Source: Ctenosaura bakeri (Eukaryota > Chordata > Lepidosauria > Squamata > Iguanidae). Taken from it: 64,000 nt of DNA. Made by a program: the position numbers and the translations under genes. Where the stretch lies: assembly GCA_948474755.1 (NCBI GenBank), contig CAOLHI010001442.1, forward strand, positions 434,001 to 498,000. The letters are read 5' to 3'. A model generated the notes under the pieces. That model made no database searches, was not told where the DNA came from, and saw nothing but the letters and a program-made list of their open reading frames with translations. The stretch's first letter is position 1. Each line of letters opens with the position of its first letter. This document shows, piece after piece, positions 50,447 through 63,077 of this stretch.

Positions 50447-53344
50447 ACTTTTGTTTTAAATGTTTCTGCAGCATATAGAATGATAAAAGAACACATACTT
50501 AAAAAAAAATCAAATCTTTCTCTGTGTGCAAATAAGTTTTGAAAGAATCTGCCCTGAAATAGGACCCTGAGTGGCCAAATGCTGATCCTGTATAACCATC
50601 TACGGATCAGTAACACATTCTCTGGTACTTTAAAGCAAGGCATTATATCCAAAGGCCAATGTTAAAAATCATTGACTGTTTTGTAAATATAATATAGCTT
50701 GCCAACCTATCTATATGTAACTATATCTGTCTTACTTCAGCATCATCCATTGCCTTGATACCTAAGCACTGATATGACAATATGGCTCACTTGCTTCTCT
50801 TGTTACAATCTGGGAAGAGCCATTTCTCCTAGTCAAGTTACAGTACGTATTTTTGTCCTGGATTTCTCCAGTTTATATCTTTCATGCCTGAAGTGCCTCA
50901 GTTAATTAATTCAAGTGTGTAGATATTAATTGTATAGTTTTTTTCTAGTTGACTTGAAAACCCTTTTAAGTATAGAACTGTGTTATAAGCTTGCTAACAA
51001 ATATAGTATATAAAGCTGTGTGTGAACCATTACAGCCACTGTAACTAGAATAAGTATTTTAAATAACGTGCTCTAGGCTTAATCTAGTTGTATAGTCTCA
51101 AATCTTTACATAATTTTTATCCTGTTAAATTTTAAGTCCTCGCTACTCTTTTGTTAGTGGTTTGGGCAAACTGTAGTCTTAATTCTCAGAGTTCGGTTAT
51201 GCCCATATGCCCCAATTGTGTGGTACTTAATGCGTGTATAGGGGGAAAAAATTGAGCAGTTAGCATCCTTTGTGTGTGTGTGTACTGCTAAGCTGGGTAA
51301 TTTCCAGCCTCTGCAAGAGGTTCCTCCTGCTTGCTGGATTGGGCTTCTTGCCAGTAGATGGCAACCTAAGGAGAAGCCACAAGCCATGCAGGGGCCTCAT
51401 TTAATGTAGCTTGACTTTGAGCGGTCCTCTGTGCCTCACAATAGCAGAAATGCTAATAAAGCAGTAGATCAGTAACAGTTATTACCATTACTGTAGAGTA
51501 ACCACTGTATCTTTATAGAAGTAACCGTGGTACACAGTGGAGGGTTTTGGCAGAGATCCTCCTTTTTTTTGTCATAGTGCTGCAGCAATAAAAATGGAAC
51601 TTGCCAAATATTTCATTGTCAGGCAGTTACTTAAGGGCACAAAAGTTTTCAAAGTCATGCATTGGCATTTCTGCTTGGAAGCTTGCCAGTTCTGTTCACT
51701 GTACAGAGGGAAGTTTCTCCTTTTAAAAGCTGCTTGATTTGGTTCTCAATTTTTTGGCTTTGCTCCAGAACTCTCTTGCCTGTTCTGCAGTTAGGGAAGG
51801 TGTGGACCTTCTTCTGCATCAATAAACTGAGCAGAGTCAGGATCTGTGTCCTTCCTAACCAGGTTAAAATGACCAGTGTTTAGTTTCTGGCATGTCACCT
51901 TTGTAGCTGCAGCCGATCAGATTCAGAGGACTGGAAACTTGGAACCATGCTGAAGAAATGTGCTATATGCTTTAGATCAGCAGGACCCCCTTAGAAGATT
52001 AGTGCGTTCACCTATATTCTGTTTGGAGATTGATGACCTTTTTTGTATTGTCATCTGGTTTATATATTATATTGCATATACGGTGATGAACAAGTTCACA
52101 TACAGAATGCATGGAGTGACTGGTCTCTGATTGAGGTCTCTGTGGAGTTAACACTATCATATATGCTGTGTAGGTTGTATGACACAATATTTTTATTATA
52201 TTTTCTCTGTTTTTTTCCTCATATCTCATTGTGAACCAGTATATTTATGGTTCCACATTTTATATGTATTATGAAGGTACTTTTATATTTGAGGTCTCTG
52301 GAAAAATACAGTCTGTCCTTGTCTACTCAGAAGTAAACTGCATTCAGCCCACATTTAGTCAAGTCAAGTCCCTTTGCCTGACTTCTATATAGACATATAG
52401 GACCGTACTGTGTTAAGTAAAGTAGAATGTAGAAATTCTCTTTAAATGAAAATTTTATTTAAGCAAAACAATACATTTGTGCTGGATCCGGACAAGCATG
52501 TTGTATCCCCCAGTGACATTTTCAGAAAGTGCTTCTCCCAGAATATTCAGATTGTTTCCTCTACATCTGTGGGTTCCAAAATATTTTTTTTAATTTGGAG
52601 TTAAGAATGAGAACTGCCAGTGTACCATGACCTTTATTTTCCCCTTGAACTGTTACACGTGCACTTTGTGGATTTAAAAAGTAGTGGAAGCCCTTTGAAA
52701 GGCTAAACAATATAGGACATCAGGAGCCCAGTCCTGATTAATTAAACATATAATCCCATGCCCCCAAGGCAGGAGCCCTTTTTGTCATGTGGTGGGCATG
52801 TTTTCCCCAAAGAGCATCATACCCACCATACCACCTAGCAAGCTGCTTTTGAATGTAATTTAGGATGACTTGGAGGCTTGCTTTTGAAAAAGGCGTGCCC
52901 AGGTCCTTGAACATGCCCGGCTAATATTTTAGATTCTGGTGTAGGGATATATATGGAACCTAATATTGCCATTTAGATAAGGCAAATTTTGGAACATTGC
53001 TTTGCCAGCAGACAATATGCCACAAAAACCAATTTGTTTGTAGTCTCTGTTGAGAAATGCTTTCTATATCCTTAAAGTTTTATTCACACACTTTGATGTG
53101 TTGCCTGTGAACAAATGTCAACGTGCATGGAAAGCTTTCTTTGACAATGAAGTAAGTTTCAGTAACAGGATGGTTTTAACTTTGAGCCTCGGTTCTGTTT
53201 GTGATTCAAGTGATGGAGCCAACCATTCTCTGGATGCTGCAAATGAGCAGACCACAGTCATCTGGGTTATACTCCTTTTGTGCCATCTTCTGAGGCAGGA
53301 GTCCAAAGTTCATTTCAGTTATGTCCATTGACTTCTCTCTCTGC

Positions 53345-53690
53345 CTTATTTTTTTTTCCCTTGGGACTCAAGGCAGCCCACAAAAATTAAAAACAAATAC
53401 AGTTAAAGGCACTTGCAGAGACATAAGTTAAACTGCCCATAAAATTAAAGCAACACCATTAAAAAGGCAAAACTGCATGCTATTAAACGCCTTTGCGGTC
53501 AGTTCCTAAAAGCCTCTCAGAAAGTTTTCTTTGTTGATGAAAGGACGGCAAGGAAGGAGACGTGCTAGCCTCCTCATGGATAGCATTTAAAAGCCTGAAA
53601 GCTGCTACCCAGAAGATCTTCTTAGGAGGTTCAATCTTACACACTTTAGCTCTCTCTGTTTTAAAAGTATTAACAATTTCATTACCTTAG
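53345..53690 (-). mobile_element. L2-type LINE 3' fragment in 3' UTR
   Basis: Starts 'gggactcaaggcagcccacaaaaattaaaaac' and continues with a degenerate tail pattern seen in other squamate L2-type copies, antisense. Confidence 0.5.
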
Positions 53691-56600
53691 AAATCCATGC
53701 CCTTTGCTAAAGCAACTTGCAGCTATTAATATACCTCTGGATATTTGTGCCAAATATATGCATTTGAAAGGAGACGGGAATGGAATTTTAACTCACTTCT
53801 ACCTGGTTGCTTGCTTTCCCTACTATTCTCTGTATTAAGGATAAAAAATGTGTGGAAATCTTACTTGAATACTTTTATCTGCAGAAAACACAATGATGGA
53901 ATCATGTTTACGCAGTAAGTTTACCTTGCTTTGCAGAATAGCTAAATTTAGTGTTATAGTGTTTTCCATTTTTCACACAGTGTAATTTACATAAGAATAT
54001 AATCTGTAGTCTTCCCTTAATGACAATTATTTAAAGATCTAGACTAGCAAGATAGTATGAGTCGTACTCCAGAGAAGTGGGAAATCAGTACTGCCCATCT
54101 TGATGTTTACAAAGTAGCAGCTGTATTTGCAATGCAAGCCACACTACCTTTAAATCTAAAGATGACTGATCAATAATGGGAAGACTATTTAAAGGAGGGA
54201 AAGCCAGTAATGTGAACTGCAGAAGGAGTGTGGAAATCAGCCCTGTACAGTTTGTGGAGGTCTTAATCACATCTAAGAACATTCTCTGGCTGTTAGTAAT
54301 AGCTCCTATAAAATGAATTGGAAATTCATATATCAAAGCAAAACCTCAGGCTAAATTGCAGGATTTGGGCCCAGTTCTGCAAATCATTTTGTTATTAATA
54401 GAGGTGATTTCTAATCATACTTGGCTTGTGATCCCATAGATGGTTTGGAATCTTGCTTATGTGGCTGTTCGGTAGGGGACTTTTCTGAAAGGATTGCTTA
54501 TGCTTAAATGTCTAAAATATTGTCCATGCTTATGACATAGTAGGTCTGTACAACTTGCTATCAAGTCCACGGTTGAACCAGCAGGCCACGTAGAGGAGCG
54601 TATTAGGGTTTAGGTCTGTTTCTGAATTTTTGAGAGGGGAATAAGAACAGAGAGGAAAACGGCATAGCTAACAGTACATAGTTCTGTGGTCCGACTTTAT
54701 GTAGAATACTTCCTTCCATGTTCACATATATGTCCATCTGTTTCAAAACCATTATGAAAATCTTTGTTTAAAGTTGAGAACAGTCGTGAGTCATCTCTTT
54801 AAAAAAAAAAGTTCAGAAAAGCTAAACCTTTATAGAAAAGCTAAACCTTAGCTCCACTGAAGTGACTTCATTGTGGAGATCCAAGAATGAAATAAGCACA
54901 ATTGCTGTATAGCATTCTAAATGTCATTATGATGTATGTGTTAGAGTGCAAAGCCAAAACTGAAAATGGCTTATCTCTCCAATATGACTTGATCACTTTT
55001 TCAGTTAGAAAGAAAAAGGAATGGGTACCTTAAACTAACAACCTGCATTTTCAACTTGTAAATGGCTATAGTATTAGAATGAGTTTTTGAAAGCCTATTT
55101 TGAATGGATATATTAATTATGTAGTAATTTAGAAGTAGGCTGAAGAGACTTAATGTCTTAAACAATGGTATTAATGATTTTTTTAAAAAAAAAAGACTAC
55201 AGTGGGTTTTAACCAACAAGCATTAAAATATTTAAGCTTGTAGTTTATGGATATTTCTAAGTAAAATGCAGAACATCGACTTTTATTATACAGCCTGCCC
55301 AATTGAGCACTTAGTTATGGGCACAAGTGCTTTGGTATGCTTTTGAAACTACTGTGCTCTAGATGTGTTTGTCCAGGAGTTTCAGCAGAGGTTTAGGCTT
55401 TTCCATATGTACTGAATAGCTCTCTTCTCGCCTAGAAACCAATGAAAACTGCCTTTAATATGTCTGGAAAATATACTAGTGTTTAGATTAAAACATGTAA
55501 CTTTCTAAACCACAAGGCTTATAATTAGCAAGGCCTGTGCCAAATAATGTATTTAATTTTTTATTACTAATTAATGTTTCCAGATTAAATAGATACATTC
55601 TAGATATATATTGGGGTGTGTTTTTGAAATCTCTTCTTGCAATTGTTGCTAAAGTTTTATATGCAATTTGTGTTAAAATATCTCCTTGTTGCCAGTGGGT
55701 CTAATCTTTTTTTCCGTTTTTATCTTTAAAAAAAACATATTTAAAATGTTCTTGGACTTCCCCTCCAAAAATCATTTCTGACTTTAGTGGATACACACCC
55801 AAACTGTATCAATTCATTCTTATTTCTGAAACTGGGAGAACTGAGTGAGAAAGAAATGGTTGCCAAATTGTATGAAGTTCCATTTATTTTAAATATGTGA
55901 GAAAGAATATAAGATATTCAGCTATATACCAGAATGTCCAGAAAAACCAAGGAAGACTTCTGGAAGGAGTATTCTACATTTAAGATGCTGTTTTATACAT
56001 ATACCTTAGAGTAAGCCCCATTGAATTGAAAGAGATGTTAAAGTAGACATGTGTTATGCTGTTGTGTATATGTATATTTAAAAGCGACTTGCTTTTAATG
56101 TTTCTAATAATTGAAGACAATCGTTGGCTTAGAGGCAAAGATGGCCTTGTGCACATGGTAGTACTTTCCCTTTCTGGAAGATTCAAGATGCCAAGCCCTA
56201 TATTTTTTTGTCTGTTTCTCCCTTCCACTGTTTTCTGTCAGTATATTTATATACGGTTGGGGAAATGATAATCTAAAATAGGACACCGTGGTGATATCTT
56301 CTCTGTCACTCACACACAGGGCACAAGGCTTTTTTATTTTAAATGATGGGTTAATGTGGTATAAAAGCTGCAGTTGGTCTCAGTGTGCAACATGAGCTTT
56401 GCGTAATTACTTTTGTACATCTTTATTTCTTTTCAGGTTTATAAACTCTAAAATCTAGATTTGATATGAATGCTGATGATGGAGTCCCAACTTCAGGTTA
56501 ATTACAGGGTCTTCATTTGTTCTATCTGTATAATCAGTGATTCCACTGAAATCTATAATCTCATGCAAAGCCTAGAAAGGAATTTGTAGTCCATGGGAAA

Positions 56601-57130
56601 TTGGAAGTATGGTGACACAGCTGGTTCTAAACCCATGTACACTTTGAGCTCTCAGCTCTGGCTGTGCCCATTGCTGATGTATATCCTTTGGAAGGTTTCC
56701 CTGCCTTAGGCTGAAAAATATTCCCCCCACACACACATTTGATAGTGTGTTTGCTGTAATCAGATTCATCATTAGGGTGAATTAAGGGTGTATGTGAAAT
56801 TTGTCATGTTGTCCTTATAGGGTTTAGTTTCATAAACATTCAGAAGACTTTTTTATTCAACTTGAGATGTGTGTAAATTTTCAGATCTTTTGTATACCTT
56901 AGTGTACTCTTTGTACAGCACATTAATATGTTTCAGAGAAAATTGGTGTAATTTATGAAAGTGCCACTCAACTGATCATACACTGTTTCGGTGAATACTG
57001 TTGACTTATATTTCTATTTTGCGCAAATGCTTTTGGGTGTGATGAACAGTTTTGCCTTCAGTCTTTGCTCAGGTATTTTATGTTCAAGCACTCTAGTGTG
57101 TTTTTTTAATTGTATTTTGTGTATTGAGAA

Positions 57131-57136
57131 AATAAA
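57131..57136 (+). terminator. PGAP1: Likely main poly(A) signal
   Basis: AATAAA followed 15-30 nt later by a GU-rich stretch ('gtactgtgttgagttc'), the usual arrangement for cleavage at about 57150. It marks the probable end of PGAP1. Confidence 0.55.
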
Positions 57137-57600
57137 AGCAATGAAAAAGAAGTACTGTGTTGAGTTCCACAAAGCTATAGGCTTCTTTAACTTGTTCTCA
57201 TACCGTGACCTTCTAACAGTGTGTCCGACATGCCTGGCCCTCACAATACTGCACCAATGAGCTGATACATCTGTGATTTTTAAGCTCTGATGTGTGTCAT
57301 CAAGGTACTTTTTAAACATGAAATACAAAAACATGGTTAGCTACACAAATTAGTGTTCATAGTCCTCTTTGTGATCTTACCTTTCTACATGAACAAATGG
57401 TTGACCAAAGGAAATCGAAAAGAAAAAGGTACAACAGAGATGCAACAGAGGACCTCCTTCCCCACAAATTTTAATTTTGCTTGCTCTGTCTCCAGCAGTA
57501 CCCAAACAGTGAGTGACTTTGTGGAAAAAGGTAATGTTGGGTTGATGACTCAGAATAATTTGAATTTTTTCATGGGGTAGTGGTGTTGTTTGACTAGAGC

Positions 57601-57606
57601 AATAAA
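57601..57606 (+). terminator. PGAP1: Alternative distal poly(A) signal
   Basis: AATAAA with a T-rich downstream stretch. Could be the distal end if 57131 is bypassed. Confidence 0.35.
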
Positions 57607-57619
57607 ACTGACTTTATAA

Positions 57620-58802
57620 TTTCCTTCTACAGGAAATTACTGCCCATTCAAATTAATCTGACACATTATTTTGTTTGATGAAACTGCCTCCTGCATGTTG
57701 ATGTAGTAAAAGCACCACTTTTGTGGTATGGCTAGAAAATCATTCGGTAAATTAACACTCTCCGGTGAAGCACGTACTTTTGATTTTAATTAAGTGTAAT
57801 TAAGCTGTTCTGTGTTTAATGTGTCACAGGAGCAGTGGCGGGGGGGCATCCTTTTAACCGTTTGAATAATTCTGGTTTTTTGAGTCCAAACCAAGGTTGC
57901 TCATACACAGTTCAGTATCTACAGTTATTTTTAAAAGTACCTAAACAACGTTATTACCAGCATCATAATAATGAGTTTTATCTGTATGTCACTTTTCTAA
58001 GGTGGAATTAGACTAAAAACAGTTCATAGCAACTTCAGAAAAATCAATATATATAACAGTTCCAAATAATTCAGTGAGTACAAGTTAAATTTTAGTTGCA
58101 TAGACAAACAGCTCAGAGTAACAAATGTAAAATGGAACAATTCATAAACGGCTAATGAAGGAGAGCTACCTAAAATAAGAGATTTAACTCAAATAGCAGC
58201 AAAAATAATACCTTTTATTAAAAGCATAATGATGCCACAACTACAAATGCTAAAGAAAAACACACTGTGGTGGTCTTTTGTGAGCAACAACTGCCTTTAC
58301 AAATAGTTTGGACTCCAAATCGATATAAATAGACAAGGCAAGCAATGGCTGTGTGAAACTGCACCTCTTCCATTCACCATGAAGTGAACCTGCTATACTG
58401 CAGTGTGTCTGCTGGAGTCCCTGTTCTGGGATGCCATGTCGCCAACTTTGGATCCCACCACACTGCACTGGCCTAAGTCAGCTATCAGCCAGAAAAGATC
58501 ATCTGCTGCTTATAACACTAGGGGACCCTAAGAAAAAACAGGCTGAAAGAATAGTAGAGCAAGGCAAAAGAACACAGCAGAGATATGCTGACCTACAGAG
58601 ACATCTGCAAAGTGGGACACAGAAAAAGGAAGTTCATCAAGACAGCTTTGCTTGCAGGACACAGCAACTCTTTGGCCTGGCTGTGAGCAGAATTTTGAAT
58701 GTTGAGTAGAAAAGGCCATTTGTTCTCTGTGGAGAAGGGGACAGCCAGGATGGGTTAGCCCCATGGCTGCCCAGGCAAGGAAAGGGATTGTATGATTTAC
58801 AG
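57620..58802. other. Intergenic stretch
   Basis: No gene found. In human the next gene downstream of PGAP1 is, as I recall, C2orf66; I looked for its secreted-protein sequence up to 64000 and did not find it. Confidence 0.6.
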
Positions 58803-59712
58803 CAGTGGTTTTTAACCTGAGGATCTATGGAGCCTGCACAGGGGATCCGCAAAACTCTGCTGTTGGACACCAAATGCAGTGGCAGCAACAGGGATGCTGC
58901 AGCAAGGTGTGTATGTGGGTGCCAAAATTACTCAGTTTGCAAACGAGGGCAGTTTTGGCAGGTGCACAGTCCTGCTGTCGTGTCCCTTGGCGCCCACACC
59001 CCGTTCTGCCACATCCCTGGCAATAGGGACATGGTGCCAAGCATATGTATGCACCCAAACATCACTCATTTGCAAACAGAGCAGTTTCAGCACCTGAACG
59101 TGCACACGCACACACTGCCATGTCCCCGATGAATGGGACACAGCAGGTGGCTGTGACTCTGGAAAGCAGGGTTTGAACTTCCATTTGACCATAGAAACAC
59201 TGGGTGACCTCACAGAAGTCATGTTCTCTGAGTCTCAGGGAAAGGCAAAAGCAACAAATCTTGCCAAGAAAACCCACATGATAGGTTCACCTTAGAGTCA
59301 CCATAAGTTTTCAAAGGGGAGAAACATGAACCTTCTCTTGTCAGCAGCATTTTGTTGTGTTCCTTCAAGTTACTTCTGACTTACGAAAACCCTGAGGTGA
59401 ACCTATCACTGGGTTTTTTGGGCTAGATTTGTTCAGAGGGGGGTTGTCTTTGCTTTCCTCTGATAGTAAGAATATGTGACTTGCCCAAGGTCACGCGTCT
59501 GAGTGGAGAGTTGAACCCTAGTCTGCAGAAGCCTTTAATAAATAAATAGATATTTGAATATTTAAACAAAGATTTGGATATTTAAATCTAAATTTGAATA
59601 TTTAAATCTAAATTTGAATATTTAAATCTTGAGTTAAGTGTTGGAGGTCTCCAGCAACAAATTATATTTACAGCAGGTCTCCGGTAAAGAAAAGGTTAAA
59701 ACTGACTTAGAG
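58795..59712. mobile_element. Composite hAT-like element B with inverted SINE pair
   Basis: Element 58803-59704 (902 bp). Ends CAGTGGTTTTTAACCTGAGG and GGTTAAAACTG. Flanking octamers ATTTACAG and ACTTAGAG match at 6 of 8. Same order as copy A: hAT head, forward SINE from the B box (about 59150-59310), short spacer 'ttttcaaaggggagaaacatga', inverted SINE (about 59350-59525), then about four ~21-bp repeats 'atttgaatatttaaatcta' (59545-59635), then the hAT tail. Confidence 0.85.
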
Positions 59713-60600
59713 CTTTCAGACTTCTTTTTGGGCCCCAACTCCTCCTCCTCCAGTTCTTTCCCTTCTCCTGCCCAGGTCAGCTTGCTCTTACTGCTCCTCC
59801 TCCTCAGTTTTTCCTGTTTTAATCCTCAAAGTTCCTTTAGCCTTGCTTTTCTATCTTTCTTTCTTCTCTTTGTGTTTGTTTCCTTTCATCCTTTCTGCTG
59901 ATCATGTTCCATTATGTTTTCCTCCAATTCTCTCCACCTGTACTTCTGTCAAGTCTTCCTTTGTCATGTTTGCCCCATCTCCATGTTTTTTCTCTCCTAG
60001 ACCTGCTCACCTCTGATTCATTGCTTGCTAATGGGGAAAGTCAAAATTGCCACCGAGTCTACCAGGAAGTGTCAGGGGACAAACTCCCCAATTTCCTATA
60101 CAGCATGTCTACTTGGTGAGGCAAATCCATGCAATTCCAACTACCTACCCAGAGATCCATATGAACACATGGAGGCCCATCTCCCTGGAAGTGGCTGGAA
60201 CATCCCATTTCCATTTTGACAGAGCCAGTCCTTACCACCACATTGGCAGCAGGGGCAGCTTCTCTCTCATCTCAGGGAGCGATGTCTCCTGCAGCCACAC
60301 TTGACATCTCTGGCTGCCCTTTGGGTGATGACCCTGGAGCAGAGATAGCACTTGAGGACTTAGGAACAGGGGACGAGTTGGCTGAGTTAGCAGTTTCCCA
60401 GAATGATGATGGGAACAGTGATGTTTGGTCCAAGGATATGGAAGTGGTTTATACCCCTAACTGCATTTTCTTACCCTCCATTCAGCAGCACTCCCAGACT
60501 CCACATAGCCATGGCACACCTTTCAGTAGCTGAAGCAGCTGTCATGGGAGCTTCTCAGTTGTAGATGGCCCTGTTGACTATCCTCCCTCTCCTGACAGCC
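59710..60600 (+). other. Unassigned region with acidic open frame
   Basis: 59720-60010 is strongly C/T-rich. An open frame at 60216-60533 (105 residues) is Ala/Ser-rich, then acidic (EIALEDLGTGDELAELAVSQ). I recognise no domain, no start context and no splice partners. Possibly a remnant of a retroelement or transposon protein, possibly chance. Confidence 0.3.
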
Positions 60601-60948
60601 ATGCTGATTTCTCCCTTCCATGTTGTTGGTCCATCCTCCTCAGGCTGACATTTTGATTTCTCTCATGAACATTCCTTTCTAATGCTCTTTTCTGCTTCTT
60701 ACTTTCCAATCTCTATATATACTCAAGACATCTTCATTTATAAAACCACAGCCATCTCTAGCACATCTGTCCCCAGCTGCCATGCCTCTAGGCCTCCCCC
60801 TAAGTGCTCCAGCTCAACCCAACAATAAAGTGCTCCGAGCTGCTGCTTGCTGTTGTCTCTCAAGGGCACCACTCTGATGAGGGTGAATTTGTCCAGATCC
60901 TAGGTAATTACTATCTTCACACACACAAAAAAGCAACCCCCAAAAATA

Positions 60949-61000
60949 ATATACTGTATTTGCTAGTGTATAAGACTCACTTGTGAAAATCCTGTAATCA
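60949..61000. mobile_element. Isolated arm of the compound-end MITE
   Basis: 'tactgtatttgctagtgtataagactcacttgtg' resembles the left arm of the element at 20837. No partner arm seen. Confidence 0.45.
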
Positions 61001-61019
61001 TTATTCAATAATAAGTCTA

Positions 61020-61350
61020 TAATTCTTTCACATTGTCAGGTCTTGACCTTCTTTCAGGATTAAGACTATTGTTGCCTCTTTCCATGTCTCAGATATCTTC
61101 TCTGTCCATAAAAAAAGAGTTCAATAATTTCTGTAAATGTATAAACAGCTCTTCTACAAAATACTTTTACTAACTTGATGATAGGCCATTTGGACCTGGT
61201 GTTTTGCCAGTTTTGATCTTCTTAATTGCTCCAATAATCTTACTTGCTATTATAGGTGCATACACCATTTCTTTTTGCAAATCTGAAATTTCTGGTAAAT
61301 TTTTATTCTTCTATATATTTGTCTATCTTTGATAATGAAATTTGTGTATG

Positions 61351-61397
<47 letters not shown>

Positions 61398-61870
61398 TGC
61401 CTTCCATATGCTTGGCATAGTATTGCTTCTCAATCTCACTTATAGTCATCATTGATAGCTGTCTCTATAATACCTTAATTTTATTCATGGGAGACTTTTT
61501 CAGCTCTTCTTCTTTACTTCTTGTCTCTTCTAAAAGTAGCTGCATTTTTTCTTGTCTCTTCTTTTCAGATCTGTATTCTGTTGCATAAGCTATCCTCTCA
61601 TAAATATTTTACTGGCATCCCATACCATTCTAATGTCAATGCCTTTTTCTGGTTGTCTTCAAAGTATTATACCATTTTTCCCCCTGAGTAGTCTTAAAAC
61701 ATTTTGTTCCTGAAGTAAAGTTTCATTCAATCTCCAGTTACCCACAGAGCCCCCCCAAAAGTTAAAAATATGGGATAATTATCAGAAAAAGTCTTTGGCA
61801 TCAATTTTTATAATACCATTAGTTAATGTCTTTGAGATTAAAAAAATATATAAATTTTCAGAAGTAATTT
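61020..61870 (-). mobile_element. L1 LINE ORF2 fragment, antisense
   Basis: On the minus strand the words WRLNETLL (endonuclease end), AIKKIKTGKTPGPNG (RT entry motif) and ETWKEATIVLILKEGQDL appear in the right order for L1 ORF2, broken by frameshifts and by a (TG)n run at 61349-61395. Confidence 0.8.
61349..61395. repeat. (TG)n microsatellite
   Basis: About 23 TG units inside the L1 fragment. Confidence 0.95.
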
Positions 61871-62590
61871 ATGTCTCTCAGAGAAAAAGTATAATCTTAG
61901 CATCCCCATACTTAAAAGAGAGATGGAAGAAAAGCAGGTCAAAGACTGCATGATAAAAGTGTATACAAAATGTTAGACACAACATACAGTTGGGGCAATG
62001 GGAGAAAATGTGGTCAAAGGGAATTAAATTTACATCATGTTGTGATCTTTTTAATTATTTTCAATTATTTATTTTTTTACATCAACACCCAATACCAAAC
62101 ACAAAACAATACATATTAATCCTATCTCACACTAATCTATCATTAATCAAACACAAAAACAACACTAAAAATACACATAATTAAGCATCAGTTCCTGCAC
62201 TTATTGCAAACCGCTCTTCAAATATTGATTATACTTAATGTTCTTTTAAAAAATTAAATTTTATTCAAGCAGTACATTGTTACTCTTATATTGTATCCTC
62301 AACATTTTAATATTATATAATTTCTACAAGTCTACTCTCTTAACTACTAAAATAATATAATTAAATCTATAGTACTATTAAATCCTTGCCTAAATAATCC
62401 CTACTTAACAATATTACAAGTTCTTAAATTGTTTAGCATTATTCTTCTATTATATATTCTAACTCTAAAATTAATTTAACATTATTTAATCATAATCATC
62501 TTAAATCTCTAATGAAACAGTACCATAACAGTTTAACCAAAACTAGTAACAATGAAAAATAATCTAGTATTACGTAATATCTTACTCATG
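61871..62590. other. AT-rich stretch, L1 3' UTR-like
   Basis: Very AT-rich, C-poor or G-poor by strand ('acatcaacacccaataccaaacacaaaac'). It resembles L1 3' UTR sequence read antisense, but I cannot place it firmly. No gene. Confidence 0.4.
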
Positions 62591-62599
62591 CTATTTAGA

Positions 62600-62800
62600 A
62601 CAAAATCGTATTATTATTTTAATATCAGGTTGTGATTTTAAAAGATGATGTATCATTGGTATTTGACACCAGAAAAAATGGCCAAAATGCATAAAGCAGA
62701 TTCTAATAAGTGTTGGAAATGTGGCAACAAGTGGGATCTTTCTATCATATGTGGTGTATTGTACTCTATCTTGTTCATGTCTGTGGAGTGGAGACCCTTC
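62600..62800 (+). mobile_element. L1 ORF2 C-terminal fragment, sense
   Basis: The + strand encodes [20 protein letters not shown] then KCGNK, the C-terminal WxLTPxK and Cys-x2-Cys (CWKCG) motifs of L1 ORF2. Its orientation is opposite to the L1 piece at 61020-61870. Confidence 0.8.
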
Positions 62801-62821
62801 CCACACTGCCTTTAAAGTACA

Positions 62822-63077
62822 GCCTTTTTATTTATTTATTTATTTAATTATTCATTTGTATCCCGCCTCTCCATATGGATCGAGGCGGTGAACAACTTAC
62901 AAATAGCATGTATTTCTATACATTTCTATACATGCCCCCAACAAGCTGGGTACTCATTTTACCGACCTGCGGAAGGATGGAAGGCTGAGTCAACCTTGGA
63001 GCCCGGCAGGATCGAACTCACAACTTTGTGGCTTGCAGTACTGGCATTTAACCACTGTGCCACCAGGGCTCCATCCT
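62822..63077 (-). mobile_element. tRNA-derived SINE with LINE-like tail
   Basis: Minus strand: head 'ggagccctggtggcacagtggttaaatgc' (A box), 'gtgagttcgatcctgcc' (B box), middle 'gtcggtaaaatgagtacccagcttg', tail 'gaggcgggatacaaatgaataa' and a (AAAT)n end. A second SINE family, distinct from the ACA SINE. Confidence 0.85.

Larger units (their letters stand above)
49152..57160 (+). other. PGAP1: 3' UTR of PGAP1 (inferred)
   Basis: About 8 kb after the stop, much poorer in transposons than the introns and without a plausible frame. An 8 kb UTR would suit the long human PGAP1 mRNA. Insertions seen: a hAT-type palindrome (50327-50446), sauropsid palindromic repeat pieces (52327-52411, 55990-56045) and an L2-type 3' piece (53345-53690). 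A Pumilio-like TGTAAATA lies at about 50680. Nothing else recognised. Whether all 8 kb are transcribed is inferred. Confidence 0.6.

Noticed and set aside
63000..63077. Second tRNA-like promoter on the minus strand
   Set aside because: Head of another SINE that continues into a LINE-like tail with an AAAT repeat.
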